A DNA stretch of 50,230 bases from Actinomycetota bacterium (GTDB taxonomy: Bacteria; Actinomycetota; Thermoleophilia; Solirubrobacterales; Solirubrobacteraceae): NCBI GenBank assembly GCA_005885515.1, contig VAWK01000018.1:86282-136511 (forward strand). Reading direction: 5' to 3'. Positions 25,963 through 37,544 of this stretch are shown in pieces. The position numbers and the translations under genes were made by a program. The notes below the pieces were generated by a model, which worked only from the letters and a program-made list of their open reading frames with translations, had not been told where the DNA came from and did not search any database. The stretch's first letter is position 1. Every line of letters starts with the position of its first letter.

Positions 25963-27642
25963 CTATGTGGCCTGCCCCTCGGCGGCCTCGGGCGCCGCCT
26001 GCACGCGGGCGTGCTCGCCGCCGTCGGCGAGGGTCGCCTCCTCGGTGTCCAATTGCGCCTGAGCGAGCTCGGAAGCCGCCTCGCGGCCGGACGGCTCGTC
26101 GGGCTCCGAGCCGGCCTGCGCGGCGGTGCCCACGGGCTCGCTGGTCGGCGCGCCCGTCGCTGGCGCATCACCCGTCGGGGGAGACTCGCCCGCCGCGGAA
26201 GCCTCGTCCCCAGCGGGCACATCGTCCGCGGCCTCGGCGGCTGCATCCGGGACGGGCTGGGCGGCTGCATCCGGGACGGGCTGGGCGCCTGCATCCGGGA
26301 CCGACTGGGCGCCTACATCCGGGACGGTCTCGGCGGCTGCATCCGGGACGGCCTCGGCGGCTGCGCCCGCCGGCGCGGCGGGCGTGAGGTCGGCGATCTT
26401 GTCGCTGTCGATGGCGGCCAGCGCTTGGTGCATCTCGAGCCCGCAATAACGCGAGCCGGGCAGCGCCGCGTTGGGACAGCGCCTGCCGTTTGAGAGGATC
26501 GCCGCGCAGCGGCCCTGGACTTCCTCCTCCTCGTAGGCGTGCTCGGCCTCCTCGGCGGCGAACTCGGTCTCCGAGCGGATGTCCACGCGCCAGCCGGTCA
26601 ACCGCGCCGCCAGGCGCGCGTTCTGGCCCTCGCGCCCGATAGCCAGCGAGAGCTGGTCGTCGGGCACGATCACCGTCGCCTGCTTGGCGTCGTCATCGAC
26701 CAGCACCTCGCGCACTCGCGCAGGCGACAGGGCCTTTGCGACGAATCGAGCGGGCTCGTCGTTGAACGGGATGATGTCGATCTTCTCGCCACGCAACTCG
26801 GACACGACCATGCGCACGCGCGAGCCGCGCGGGCCGACGCACGCGCCCACTGGGTCTACGCCGTCGGCGTGGGAGACGACTGCGATCTTGGAGCGATAGC
26901 CCGGCTCGCGCGCCACGTTGGCGATTTCCACCAGGCGGTCGGCGATCTCGGGCACCTCGAGCTCGAACAGCTTCTTGATCAGCTCGGGGTCGCGTCGGGA
27001 GACGATGATCGCGGGACCCTTGGTGGAAGGCGAGACCTCCTTGATCACGGCCTTGATCCGCTGAGAGTGGTCGTAGCGCTCGCCCTCGACCTGCTCGGAC
27101 TTCGGCAACAGCGCCTCCACGCGTTCGCGCAGCTGGACCAGCGTGTAGCGCGAGTCCGACTGCTGCACGATGCCCGTGATCAGCTCGCCCACCCGGTCGC
27201 GGTACTCCTCGTACATCATGTCGCGCTCGGCCTCGCGGATGCGCTGCAGGATCACCTGCTTGGCGGTCTGGGCGGCGATGCGGCCGAAGTCGTCGGGGGT
27301 GACGTCGCGCTCCTCGATCTGGTCGCGATATTCCTCGAACTTGCGCGGATCGATTTCCGGTTCCTCCGGCTCGCGCATCTCGCCGGTCTCCGGGTCGATC
27401 GTGGTTCCCTCATCGATCGTCTCGACGATCAGGTGCGCCTCGAGGCGCTCCGGGATGATCAGTTCGATCACCCGGAAGTCGGCCGTGTCGCGGTCCATCT
27501 CTACGCGGGCATACTTGGCCGACCCGGGCTGCTTCTTGTAGGCCGACAGCAGCGCGTCCTCGAGCGCCATCATCAGCTTCTCTGGCTCGATTCCCTTCTC
27601 GCGGGCCAGCGCGTGCATGGCCTCGAGGATCTCGCGTGACAT
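25963..27642 (-). CDS. nusA: Transcription termination/antitermination protein NusA
   Basis: Binds RNA polymerase and RNA. The 559 aa comprise an N-terminal domain with a family-specific insertion (about 80-125), an S1 domain (about 145-210), KH1 with VGPRGSRVRMVVSELRGE (269-287) and KH2 with LAIGREGQNARLAARLTGW. Beyond the usual end (about 375) come a cysteine-rich module (Cys379, Cys389, Cys400, His405), an octapeptide-type repeat (430-469) and an acidic Ala/Pro/Glu tail to 559. The extension is about 180 residues. ATG at 27640-27642 is the family start (MSREILEAM). The stop lies just ahead of ylxR. Confidence 0.96.
   Translation of the reverse strand: MSREILEAMHALAREKGIEPEKLMMALEDALLSAYKKQPGSAKYARVEMDRDTADFRVIELIIPERLEAHLIVETIDEGTTIDPETGEMREPEEPEIDPRKFEEYRDQIEERDVTPDDFGRIAAQTAKQVILQRIREAERDMMYEEYRDRVGELITGIVQQSDSRYTLVQLRERVEALLPKSEQVEGERYDHSQRIKAVIKEVSPSTKGPAIIVSRRDPELIKKLFELEVPEIADRLVEIANVAREPGYRSKIAVVSHADGVDPVGACVGPRGSRVRMVVSELRGEKIDIIPFNDEPARFVAKALSPARVREVLVDDDAKQATVIVPDDQLSLAIGREGQNARLAARLTGWRVDIRSETEFAAEEAEHAYEEEEVQGRCAAILSNGRRCPNAALPGSRYCGLEMHQALAAIDSDKIADLTPAAPAGAAAEAVPDAAAETVPDVGAQSVPDAGAQPVPDAAAQPVPDAAAEAADDVPAGDEASAAGESPPTGDAPATGAPTSEPVGTAAQAGSEPDEPSGREAASELAQAQLDTEEATLADGGEHARVQAAPEAAEGQAT
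26236..26355. repeat. Five 24-base tandem repeats in the nusA tail
   Basis: Units of GGCGGCTGCATCCGGGACGG plus four variable bases start at 26236, 26260, 26284, 26308 and 26332. They encode the tail repeats of the VPDAAAQP type (NusA residues 430-469). Units differ at a few third positions and at GGC/GCC, so the array is old enough to have drifted but remains in frame. Confidence 0.9.
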
Positions 27643-27646
27643 CGCG

Positions 27647-28102
27647 CTACTCCTCGAGCAGGTTCGAACGGCGAATGTCGGCGTAGGGGATCGCGACCAT
27701 GCCTCCGTCAGCGGCGAGCGTGACCTCCTCCTCCGAGGCCGCCACGAGCTCGCCCGTGAAGCTGCTGCGTGCCGGCGGCGCCGAGGCCGCGCGGTCACGC
27801 GAGCGAGCGGCGGCCCGCGGGCCGCGCGTGCGCACGCGGGCGCGGCGGCCGACGAAGCGGCGGAAGTGGGCGGGCTTGGTCAGGGGTCGCTCGCTTCCGG
27901 GCGAGGACACCTCCAGCGAGTAGCGCTCGCGCAGGTCGCCGAGCAGCATCGTGACCCGCTCGCACAGCCCGAGCGTGACGCCGTCGGGATGGTCGATGTA
28001 CACACGCAGGCAGTCGCCGCCGACGACCTCGGCGAGCAGCACCTCGACGTCGGGCTCGCTGCGCGCCAGCCGCGTCTCGATTTCCCCCTGCAATGTGGTC
28101 AT
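27647..28102 (-). CDS. rimP: Ribosome maturation factor RimP
   Basis: Needed for 30S assembly. The 151 aa show the RimP N-domain (MTTLQGEIETRLARSEPDVE, GGDCLRVYIDHPDGVTLGLC), the YSLEVSSPGSERPLTKPAHF signature, and a short C-domain. An Arg/Ala-rich insertion of about 20 residues splits the C-domain. ATG at 28100-28102 follows GAGGAGC; a longer frame upstream crosses a terminator hairpin and is rejected. First gene of the rimP-nusA-ylxR-infB-rbfA operon. Confidence 0.93.
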   Translation of the reverse strand: MTTLQGEIETRLARSEPDVEVLLAEVVGGDCLRVYIDHPDGVTLGLCERVTMLLGDLRERYSLEVSSPGSERPLTKPAHFRRFVGRRARVRTRGPRAAARSRDRAASAPPARSSFTGELVAASEEEVTLAADGGMVAIPYADIRRSNLLEE

Positions 28103-28121
28103 TGAATCCGCTCCTCTACGT

Positions 28122-28144
28122 AAAAAAAGCGGGCGTGCGCCCAC
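28122..28144 (-). terminator. Hairpin with T7 tract in the rimP leader
   Basis: On the minus strand GTGGGCGCACGCCCGC (28144-28129) is followed by seven T (28128-28122), a textbook intrinsic terminator. It lies only 20 bases before rimP and 128 bases after the TPR gene stop. It could end the upstream transcript, act as an attenuator for rimP-nusA, or both. Confidence 0.75.
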
Positions 28145-28184
28145 TTTCGGTACGACAGCCGGCGCCTGCGCACCGGCACGAAAG
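28135..28184 (-). promoter_or_regulatory. Possible antiterminator pairing in the rimP leader
   Basis: On the minus strand GTGCGC (28173-28168) is complementary to GCGCAC (28140-28135), which forms the centre of the terminator. CTTTCG (28184-28179) pairs with CGAAAG (28149-28144) and would favour the other fold. These are two mutually exclusive structures. TATGCT and TATACA at about 28186-28200 are possible -10 elements placing transcription start just upstream. The fold was predicted by eye. Confidence 0.4.
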
Positions 28185-28271
28185 CTGTATATCGAGCATA
28201 GCATCGCGCCGGGCGCGGAACGCGCACGCGGCTGCCGCTGCGGTGCGTGCCCGCGGCGCGCGCGAGCAAGC

Positions 28272-28640
28272 TCAGCAACCGTGGGCGTCACGGCGTGCGC
28301 GGTCCCGATACAGGCGGTAGTCCTCGCGCTCGGGGCGCAGCGAGCACGCGAGCGCCAGCGGCTGGCAGGCCTCGCGGTGGCGGCCCAGCAGCTGCATCGA
28401 GCGGCCGAGGCAGAACAGCGCGTAATCGTTTGTCGGCGCCCTGTCGGCGACGGCGTGGAACTCGATCGCCGCGCGAGCGTAGTAGCGAGCGTGAAACAGC
28501 GCGCGCCCGAGCGTCTCGCGGATCGAAGCCTTCTCGGGCTCCAGATCGCGTGCTTTGCTCAGCGGCACGATCGCCGCCTGGTAGTCGCCGTGGTCGAGCA
28601 GCTCACAGCCGCGCTGGTAGAGGTCGTACACGCTCTCCAT
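28272..28640 (-). CDS. TPR-repeat protein
   Basis: A 122-aa all-helical protein with three tetratricopeptide repeats: YQRGCELLDHGDYQAAIVPL, then LGRALFHARYYARAAIEF, then LFCLGRSMQLLGRHREA. It is a protein-protein interaction scaffold; no enzymatic motif is present. ATG at 28638-28640 is chosen. AT-rich TTAAGCTT just upstream may be the -10 of a near-leaderless message, with TTGCCA further up at a short 14-base spacing. It lies between coaBC and the rimP operon. Partner unknown. Confidence 0.85.
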   Translation of the reverse strand: MESVYDLYQRGCELLDHGDYQAAIVPLSKARDLEPEKASIRETLGRALFHARYYARAAIEFHAVADRAPTNDYALFCLGRSMQLLGRHREACQPLALACSLRPEREDYRLYRDRARRDAHGC

Positions 28641-28723
28641 GCGCGAAAGCTTAACGCCCGCCGCGTGTGGCAAGCAGGCGCCCGTGTGCGCCCAGTCCGG
28701 GCGCGGGGTCTGACGACGGGCGG

Positions 28724-30046
28724 CTAGGAGCGGGCGCGCAGGCGCTCGACCGTGTCGAGGATCTGCTCGGCGACCTGCGTCTTGGGAGCGCGCGAGATGA
28801 ACAGGCCGGCGCTCGCGTCGCGCGTTCCGGCGGCCTCGCCCCTGTCCGCGGGCGGCCGCTCGTGCGCCGACGCGTCGGCGGTCAGGATCGTGACCTCGTT
28901 GTGATCCGAGTCAAAGCCGATGTCGGCGCGCGAAATGTCGTTTACGACGATCGCGTCCAGATGCTTGGCGAGCAGCTTTGCGCGCGCGGCCTCCAGCGCC
29001 CGCTCGCCGTGCTCGGCCGCGAAGCCGACGAGGATCTGTCCGTCGCGGCGCCGCGCGCTCAGCGCGACGAGCACGTCGGCGGTGGGCTCGAGCGCAAGCG
29101 CCAGCGATTCCCGCCCCGACTTGGTGATCTTCGCGGCCGCCGGCGCTGCGGGCCTGAAGTCGGCGACGGCGGCGGCCATCAGCAACACGTCGCACGATGG
29201 GAAGGCCTGCTCGCAGGCCTCCTTGAGCTGTGCCGCGGTGACCACGCGGCGGCAGTCCACCCCCGGCGGCGGCGGCAGCGCCACGTTGGCGGCCAGCAGC
29301 GTCACCCGCGCCCCGCGCGCGCGGGCGGCCGCCGCCAGCGCGAGGCCCATGCGCCCGGAGGAGCTGTTGCCGAGGAACCTCACGCTGTCGATCGGCTCGC
29401 GCGTGCCTCCGGCGGTCACCAGCACGCTCAGGCCGGCCCAGCTGCGTCCTGCCCGCGATCCGCCGGCGCCGTCAGCGGCGAGGACCTCCTCGCAGACGGC
29501 CAGCAGCTCGGCCGGCTCGGCCAGGCGCCCCACGCCGTGCTCGCCCGGCGTCGCGAGCCGGCCGCTGCCGGGCGGGACGATCCTCACCCCGCGCGCGCGC
29601 AGGACGTCGAGGTTGGCCTGCACGGCGGGGTGCTCGTACATGTGGTTGTTCATCGCCGGCGCGACGATCAGCGGGCAGGTGGCGGCGAGCGCGCAGCTGC
29701 CCAGAAGGCTGTCGGCCAGGCCGTGAGCGAGCTTGGCGATCGTGTTGGCGGACGCCGGCGCGATCAGGTACAGGTCGGCTTGCGCGACCAGCTCCAGATG
29801 GCTCGGCGGCTCATGCGCGGGCGGCGGCTGATCGGGAAAGGCTCCTCGCGCGGGGTCGCGCTCGAACTCGCTCACCAGCGCCGGCGCGCCGCTCAGCGCG
29901 GCGAATGACGCCGCGCCCACGAAGCGACGGCTCGCCGGCGTTTGCACGACGCGCAGCACGTGCCCGCCGGCGGTCGCGAGGCGCACGAGCTCGAGCGCCT
30001 TATACGCGGCGATGCCGCCGCTGACGCCGAGCAGGATGCGAGCCAT
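28724..30046 (-). CDS. coaBC: Bifunctional phosphopantothenoylcysteine decarboxylase/synthetase
   Basis: Two steps of coenzyme A synthesis. The N-terminal flavoprotein domain (CoaC) has GVSGGIAAYKALELVR, PASANTIAKLAHGLADSLL and the substrate-clamp PAMNNHMYEHP. The C-terminal synthetase (CoaB) has VTAGGTREPIDSVRFLGNSS and AAVADFRPAAPAAAKI. At 440 aa it is slightly longer than average, with a small insertion near 65-80. The ATG start is at 30044-30046. The rpoZ-coaBC neighbourhood is standard for actinobacteria. Confidence 0.96.
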   Translation of the reverse strand: MARILLGVSGGIAAYKALELVRLATAGGHVLRVVQTPASRRFVGAASFAALSGAPALVSEFERDPARGAFPDQPPPAHEPPSHLELVAQADLYLIAPASANTIAKLAHGLADSLLGSCALAATCPLIVAPAMNNHMYEHPAVQANLDVLRARGVRIVPPGSGRLATPGEHGVGRLAEPAELLAVCEEVLAADGAGGSRAGRSWAGLSVLVTAGGTREPIDSVRFLGNSSSGRMGLALAAAARARGARVTLLAANVALPPPPGVDCRRVVTAAQLKEACEQAFPSCDVLLMAAAVADFRPAAPAAAKITKSGRESLALALEPTADVLVALSARRRDGQILVGFAAEHGERALEAARAKLLAKHLDAIVVNDISRADIGFDSDHNEVTILTADASAHERPPADRGEAAGTRDASAGLFISRAPKTQVAEQILDTVERLRARS

Positions 30047-30111
30047 TTCCCCAGGTTTCTAGATGACGTGCGCTCCGCGGGCAAGCCGTGGCGCAGGCCT
30101 TGCCGGCGCCC

Positions 30112-30339
30112 TCAGCGGTACTGGTAGCGGAGCTTGCCCGCCGCGACCTCCTCGAGCGCGATCGTGAGGTAGTTTTTCGACGCCGTGTCGACCATCGGCG
30201 GCGGGAACTCGTCGAACGTGCCTTCGCCGAGGTTGTGGTAGTAGCTGTTGATCTGGCGCGCCCGCTTGGCGGCGACGACGACGCTGGCGTAGTTCGAGTC
30301 GACGTGCTCGAGCAGGCTGTCGATGCGCGGAGAGATCAC
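30112..30339 (-). CDS. rpoZ: RNA polymerase omega subunit
   Basis: Small subunit that helps assemble beta-prime. A 75-aa product from GTG at 30337-30339: ISPRIDSLLEHVDSNYASVV, AAKRARQINSYY, and a C-terminal LTIALEEVAAGKLRYQYR. The GTG overlaps the gmk stop by four bases (GTGA), and AGGAAAGGTGG lies upstream. Longer in-frame starts reach into gmk without support. Confidence 0.95.
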   Translation of the reverse strand: MISPRIDSLLEHVDSNYASVVVAAKRARQINSYYHNLGEGTFDEFPPPMVDTASKNYLTIALEEVAAGKLRYQYR

Positions 30340-30962
30340 GGATTGGCCACCTTTCCTGGTTGGCTCTCCAGTGTAGTGGGGTGAGGCCCGCGCGCCCCCC
30401 GGCACGGGCGCTCGAGCTCCACCGCGACGATCGCCGTGAGCTGCTCGAGCGCCTGCTCGAGCCGGTCGTTGACCACCACGTGGCGAAACTCCCGCCGCGC
30501 GCTGAGCTCGTGCTCGGCCACGCGCAGGCGGCGCTCGACCTCATCGGGATCGTCGGTGCCGCGTCCGATGAGCCGCGCTCGGAGCGCCTCCAGGGAGGGC
30601 GGCGCGATGAACACCTGCACTGCATCGGGCACCGCGGCGCGCACCTGGCGCGCGCCCTGCACCTCTATCTCCAGCACCACTGGCACGCCCGCGCGCACGC
30701 GCTGCTCGAGCTCGCTGCGCAGCGTCCCGTAGCGCCGGCCGGCGTAGTCGGCGTGCTCCACGAATTCCCCCGCCCGGACCCGCCGCTCGAAGTCCTGGCG
30801 GCTGAGAAAGTGGTAGTCCACGCCGTCACGCTCGCCGGGGCGCGGCGCGCGCGTGGTCGCCGACACCGACAGCTGGAGGGCGGGGATCCGCTCCATCAGC
30901 CCGCGGATCAGCGTCCCCTTGCCCACGCCCGAGGGCCCCGTGATGACGAACACGCGCGCCAC
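30336..30962 (-). CDS. gmk: Guanylate kinase
   Basis: Phosphorylates GMP to GDP. The 208 aa show P-loop GPSGVGKGT at residues 9-17, the GMP-binding region SVSATTRAPRPGERDGVDYH, and EFVEHADYAGRRYGT. The start is GTG at 30960-30962. A short Pro/Ser/Thr tail after residue 185 carries the overlap with rpoZ. It is downstream of mihF, the conserved actinobacterial pair. Confidence 0.96.
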   Translation of the reverse strand: MARVFVITGPSGVGKGTLIRGLMERIPALQLSVSATTRAPRPGERDGVDYHFLSRQDFERRVRAGEFVEHADYAGRRYGTLRSELEQRVRAGVPVVLEIEVQGARQVRAAVPDAVQVFIAPPSLEALRARLIGRGTDDPDEVERRLRVAEHELSARREFRHVVVNDRLEQALEQLTAIVAVELERPCRGARGPHPTTLESQPGKVANP

Positions 30963-30971
30963 CGGTCCACC

Positions 30972-31352
30972 CTAGCCCGCCGGCCGGTAGGAATGACCAG
31001 GCTGCTTCTCGCGTAGGCCTACCGGTGCAGCGCTTCGCTGGCGCTCTGAGAGACCGCCGATCGTCTTTGAGGGGGCGATCCGGCAGTGGGTGAGGATCTT
31101 GTTGACCTTCACCCGGCCGTACTTGGGGACGGCGAGAAGCATGTCGAACACCTTTGCCGTCTCGACGTACTCCGGCGGGTCGAGGAGAAGCGAGTGGATC
31201 GACAAGCGGCCGGCCTTCAGATCGCGCTTGAGCTGGGCCCGCTTGATCCGGATCTGGTTGGCCCTCGCGAGCGCATCCATTCGCTGGTTCAGTGAGCGCT
31301 CTGGTGCCATGGAGGAAGCATTTGAGGACGTCGCGCGGGTCGCCGTCGTCAT
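30972..31352 (-). CDS. mihF: Actinobacterial integration host factor (mIHF type)
   Basis: Nucleoid-associated DNA-bending protein. The core MDALARANQIRIKRAQLKRD, LKAGRLSIHSLLLDPPEYV and the helix-two-turn-helix LLAVPKYGRVKVNKILTHCR with IAPSKTIGGLSERQR match mIHF/sIHF. I give ATG at 31350-31352 (126 aa), because a good promoter ends eight bases before it, which would make a leaderless message. The ATG at 31308-31310 (112 aa) fits the family length equally well but is preceded by a pyrimidine-rich TTCCTCC rather than a Shine-Dalgarno. It is followed by gmk, as in Mycobacterium. Confidence 0.92.
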   Translation of the reverse strand: MTTATRATSSNASSMAPERSLNQRMDALARANQIRIKRAQLKRDLKAGRLSIHSLLLDPPEYVETAKVFDMLLAVPKYGRVKVNKILTHCRIAPSKTIGGLSERQRSAAPVGLREKQPGHSYRPAG

Positions 31353-31360
31353 GGGCGGCG

Positions 31361-31388
31361 AGTCTACACACCAGCGCCCGGCGATCAA
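31361..31388 (-). promoter_or_regulatory. Promoter of mihF-gmk-rpoZ
   Basis: On the minus strand TTGATC (31388-31383) and TAGACT (31366-31361) are separated by 16 bases, close to the housekeeping sigma consensus. Start of transcription would fall within a base or two of the ATG at 31352. Confidence 0.55.
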
Positions 31389-31494
31389 GCCAAACGCCTC
31401 GAATTCACCTGCACCTCAACCTCAGGTCGAGTCGTGTCGAGCGTGGTGGACGCTGCGCTCGCTTCGGAAACTGGTTTTGACCCGTAATCTCGGG

Positions 31495-32520
31495 CTATTT
31501 CGCGTCTTCGCCGGCTCGCTCGCCGGCGACGCCGACCGCACGTGGAGGCTGTGCAGCGGCCCCCGCCGCGGCCGCTCCGCGGCGTCCTCGGGCCAGACCG
31601 TCGGCGATCCGCGCCGCCGCGGCCGGATCGCGAAAAGAGGCGGTGCCGACCGCCACGAGCGTGGCGCCGGCGTCGATCATGTCGCGGGCATGCGCGGTGC
31701 TCTCGACTCCCCCCATGCCGACCACCGGCACACTCACGCGCGCGGCAACCGTCGCCACCTGCGCCAGCGCGACCGCGCGCACGGCGGGGCCCGACAGGCC
31801 ACCCGTGCCGCCGCCCAGCCAGGCCGACGCGGGGGCTCCCGCAGCCGAACGCACGAGCGCCATCGCCCGCAGCGTGTTGATGAGCGACACGGCGTCGGCG
31901 CCGCCGGCCTGCGCAGCCGCAGCGCAACTGGCCACATCGGCGGTGTTCGGCGTCAGCTTCACGATCAGCGGCTTGCGCGTGCGCGGTCTCAGCTGCGCGA
32001 CCACCCGCTCCAACTGGCCCGGATCGGCCCCGATGTCCAGGCCGGTGCGCACGTTCGGACAGGACACGTTGAGCTCGATCGCCGCGATCTCGGCTCGCGT
32101 CTCGCAGGCCTCGACCAGCCGCGCGAACTCTTCGGCGGTAGAGCCCATCACATTGGTGATCAGCGGGACCGGGAAGCGCTCGGCTCGGTCCCGCGGCGGG
32201 GAGCGCCCGTCGGCGCGATCGGCTGCCGGCGCGGGCGTCGTCAGGCCCGTCAGCTGGGGAAGGTCCGACCGCATGTAGGCCTCGAGCCCGGCGTTGGGCA
32301 GCCCGATCGAGTTGATCAGCCCGGCCGGGGTCTCCCACAGGCGGGGAGGCGGGTTGCCCGGGCGGGGCTTGAGCGTGATCGTCTTTGAGACGTAGGCGGC
32401 AAACGGGAATTCCGCATCCAGCGCGCGCCCGAACGCCTTGCGCGCGGCGATCACGTCAAACGTGCCCGAGCCGTTGATCACGCGATGGGCCAGCTCCAGG
32501 CCGCAGAAGCGCACGCTCAC
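31495..32520 (-). CDS. pyrD: Dihydroorotate dehydrogenase, class 1B catalytic subunit
   Basis: Oxidises dihydroorotate to orotate. The 341-aa FMN barrel has SKTITLKPRPGNPPPRLWE (about 45-63), INSIGLPN, and the catalytic Cys154 in IELNVSCPNVRTG, which marks class 1. Its pairing with pyrK identifies type 1B, which passes electrons to NAD+. A low-complexity Ala/Asp/Arg insertion sits at about 93-115. The GTG start at 32518-32520 overlaps the pyrK stop by four bases; the long upstream frame lies in pyrK and is a shadow. Last gene of the pyr operon. Confidence 0.95.
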   Translation of the reverse strand: MSVRFCGLELAHRVINGSGTFDVIAARKAFGRALDAEFPFAAYVSKTITLKPRPGNPPPRLWETPAGLINSIGLPNAGLEAYMRSDLPQLTGLTTPAPAADRADGRSPPRDRAERFPVPLITNVMGSTAEEFARLVEACETRAEIAAIELNVSCPNVRTGLDIGADPGQLERVVAQLRPRTRKPLIVKLTPNTADVASCAAAAQAGGADAVSLINTLRAMALVRSAAGAPASAWLGGGTGGLSGPAVRAVALAQVATVAARVSVPVVGMGGVESTAHARDMIDAGATLVAVGTASFRDPAAAARIADGLARGRRGAAAAGAAAQPPRAVGVAGERAGEDAK

Positions 32521-33313
32521 GCCGGCGCTCCAGCGTGCGGATCGACATGCTCGAGCTGCTCGGCGTCGATCACCGGACCATCGACGCACACCCGCAGGTA
32601 GCCGCCCCCGCGCCTGGCGACGGTGCATCCGAAGCAGCCGCCGAACCCACACGCCATCGGAGCCTCGAGCGCGAGCTGCGCGGGGACCGAGCGCTCGGCG
32701 CACATCGCCCGCACCGCCTCGAGCATCGGCGCCGGCCCGCAGGCGTAGACGAGCGCCAGCGGATCGCGCTCGAGCTCGGCGGCGAGCAGGTCGGTGACCG
32801 GACCGTGATGGCCGGCCGAGCCGTCGTCGGTCGCCACCCTGGCGCCATCGAGCAGTCCCGCGCCCTGAGCGCGTGCGGCGTCGCGAAAGCCGAGCAGCAC
32901 GACGACCTCGCCGGCGAGCCCGTCCTGCAGGATCGCCAGCGGGGCGATCCCGGCGCCGCCGCCGACGAGCAGCGAGCGCCGCCGCGCCGGCGGCAGCCTG
33001 AAGCCGCGCCCAAGCGGCCCGAGCAGCCAAACCCGCTCGCCCGCCTGCAGCTCGCAAAGCCGCCGCGAGCCGGGCCCGACGTCCTCGAGCAGGAAGTGCG
33101 ATTCGGCGCCCACCCGGCGCGCGATCGAGAAAGCCCGCGGGAGGTACGGCCGCTCTTCATCGCCTCCGCCCCAGCGCTCGGCGGCCGCGAGCATCGCGAA
33201 CTGTCCCGGATCGGGCTCGGGTGCGTCCGGGTCGGCGACGCGCAGGACGCGGTAGGCGCCCAGCTCGTCCATCCCCGTGACGGCCAGGCGCCGGCGCGTG
33301 AAGGGAGCCACGC

Positions 33314-33317
<4 letters not shown>
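32517..33317 (-). CDS. pyrK: Dihydroorotate dehydrogenase electron-transfer subunit
   Basis: FAD/[2Fe-2S] partner of PyrD type 1B that reduces NAD+. 266 aa: the N-terminal FAD domain has [10 protein letters not shown], the NAD domain has [12 protein letters not shown] and YACGPAPML, and the four iron-sulfur cysteines are Cys223, Cys228, Cys231 and Cys244. The start is GTG at 33315-33317, overlapping the carB stop (GTGA). The upstream in-frame extension lies inside carB. Confidence 0.95.
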
Positions 33318-36416
<3,099 letters not shown>

Positions 36417-36430
<14 letters not shown>

Positions 36431-37544
36431 TGCGCTCCAGGAAGCGGTCGAACAGGTACAGGCTGTCGTGCGGACCGGGACCCGCCTCCGGGTGGTATTG
36501 CACGGTCCCGCCGGGCACCTCGAGCAGCTCGAGGCCCTCGACGGTGCGGTCATACAGGTTCACGTGCGACAGCGCGGCGGCACCGAAGTCGGTCTGCCAG
36601 CGAACCGGCTCGTCGAGGGCGATCGTGCGCGCTCCGTTGGGTCCGACCGCGGCGAAGCCGTGATTCTGGGAGGTGATCTGCACGCGCCCGGTCTGCAGGT
36701 CCTTGACCGGGTGGTTCGCCCCGCGGTGCCCGAACGGCAGCTTGAAGGTGTCCAGCCCGACCGCGCGGCAGAGCAGCTGGTGGCCGAGGCAGATCCCCCA
36801 CACGGGCTTGCGGCCGACGATCTCGCGAACGGTGTCGACCACGTAGCCGAGCGCCGCCGGATCGCCGGGGCCGTTGGACAGGAACACAGCATCGGGCTCC
36901 TCGGCGAGCAGCTCCTCGGCCCGGCTGCGGCAGGGGTGCAGAGACACGCGCGCCCCGCGCGCCGCCAGCTCGCGCACCATCGAGCCCTTGATGCCGGTAT
37001 CGAGCACGGCGATCCGCGGCCCGCTGCCGTGACCGTGCCGGCTCACGCGCGCGGGCGTCACCAGTCCCGCCAGGTCCTGGCCCGCCATCGGTGGCTCCGC
37101 GGCGATCAGCTCGCGGGCTTCGGTCTGGACGATCGACGCGGGAAACACCCCTCCCCGCATCGCGCCGGCGTGGCGGATGTGGCGCACCAGCGCACGCGTG
37201 TCCACACCGGTGATCCACGTCACGCCGCAATCGCTGAGCCAGTCGAGCCAGCCACCCTCCGCGGTGGGGGCGTCCTCGCGGTTGCAGGCCTCGCGCATGA
37301 TCGCCGCGCGCGCCCATGGCTGCTCGGACTCCATCGCCCCTGCGCTCACCCCGTAGTTGCCGATGTGCGGATAGGTGAAGGCGATCAGCTGCCCTGCGTA
37401 GGACGGGTCGGTCATCGACTCCTGGTAGCCGGACATGCCGGTGGTGAAGACGACCTCTCCAACCGCGTGGTCGGCCGCCTGGCTCAGCTCGCCGTCGAAG
37501 CGCGCGTCGTCTTCGAGCAGCACGTAGCCCGCGCAAGTCGTCAT
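36417..37544 (-). CDS. carA: Carbamoyl-phosphate synthase small subunit
   Basis: Glutaminase subunit that feeds ammonia to CarB. The 375 aa have the N-terminal CPSase domain ([20 protein letters not shown]) and a class I amidotransferase with Cys252 in GICLGHQLL, then His351 and Glu353 in [12 protein letters not shown] at 37542-37544 shares one base with the hydrolase stop; a GTG one codon upstream would give a GTGA overlap. Both starts are equally plausible. Confidence 0.96.

Noticed and set aside
25683-26294. N-terminal extension of infB
   Set aside because: Lies in another frame of ylxR and nusA; the repeats QPPSPSRM come from the nusA tandem array. The family start is at 25682.
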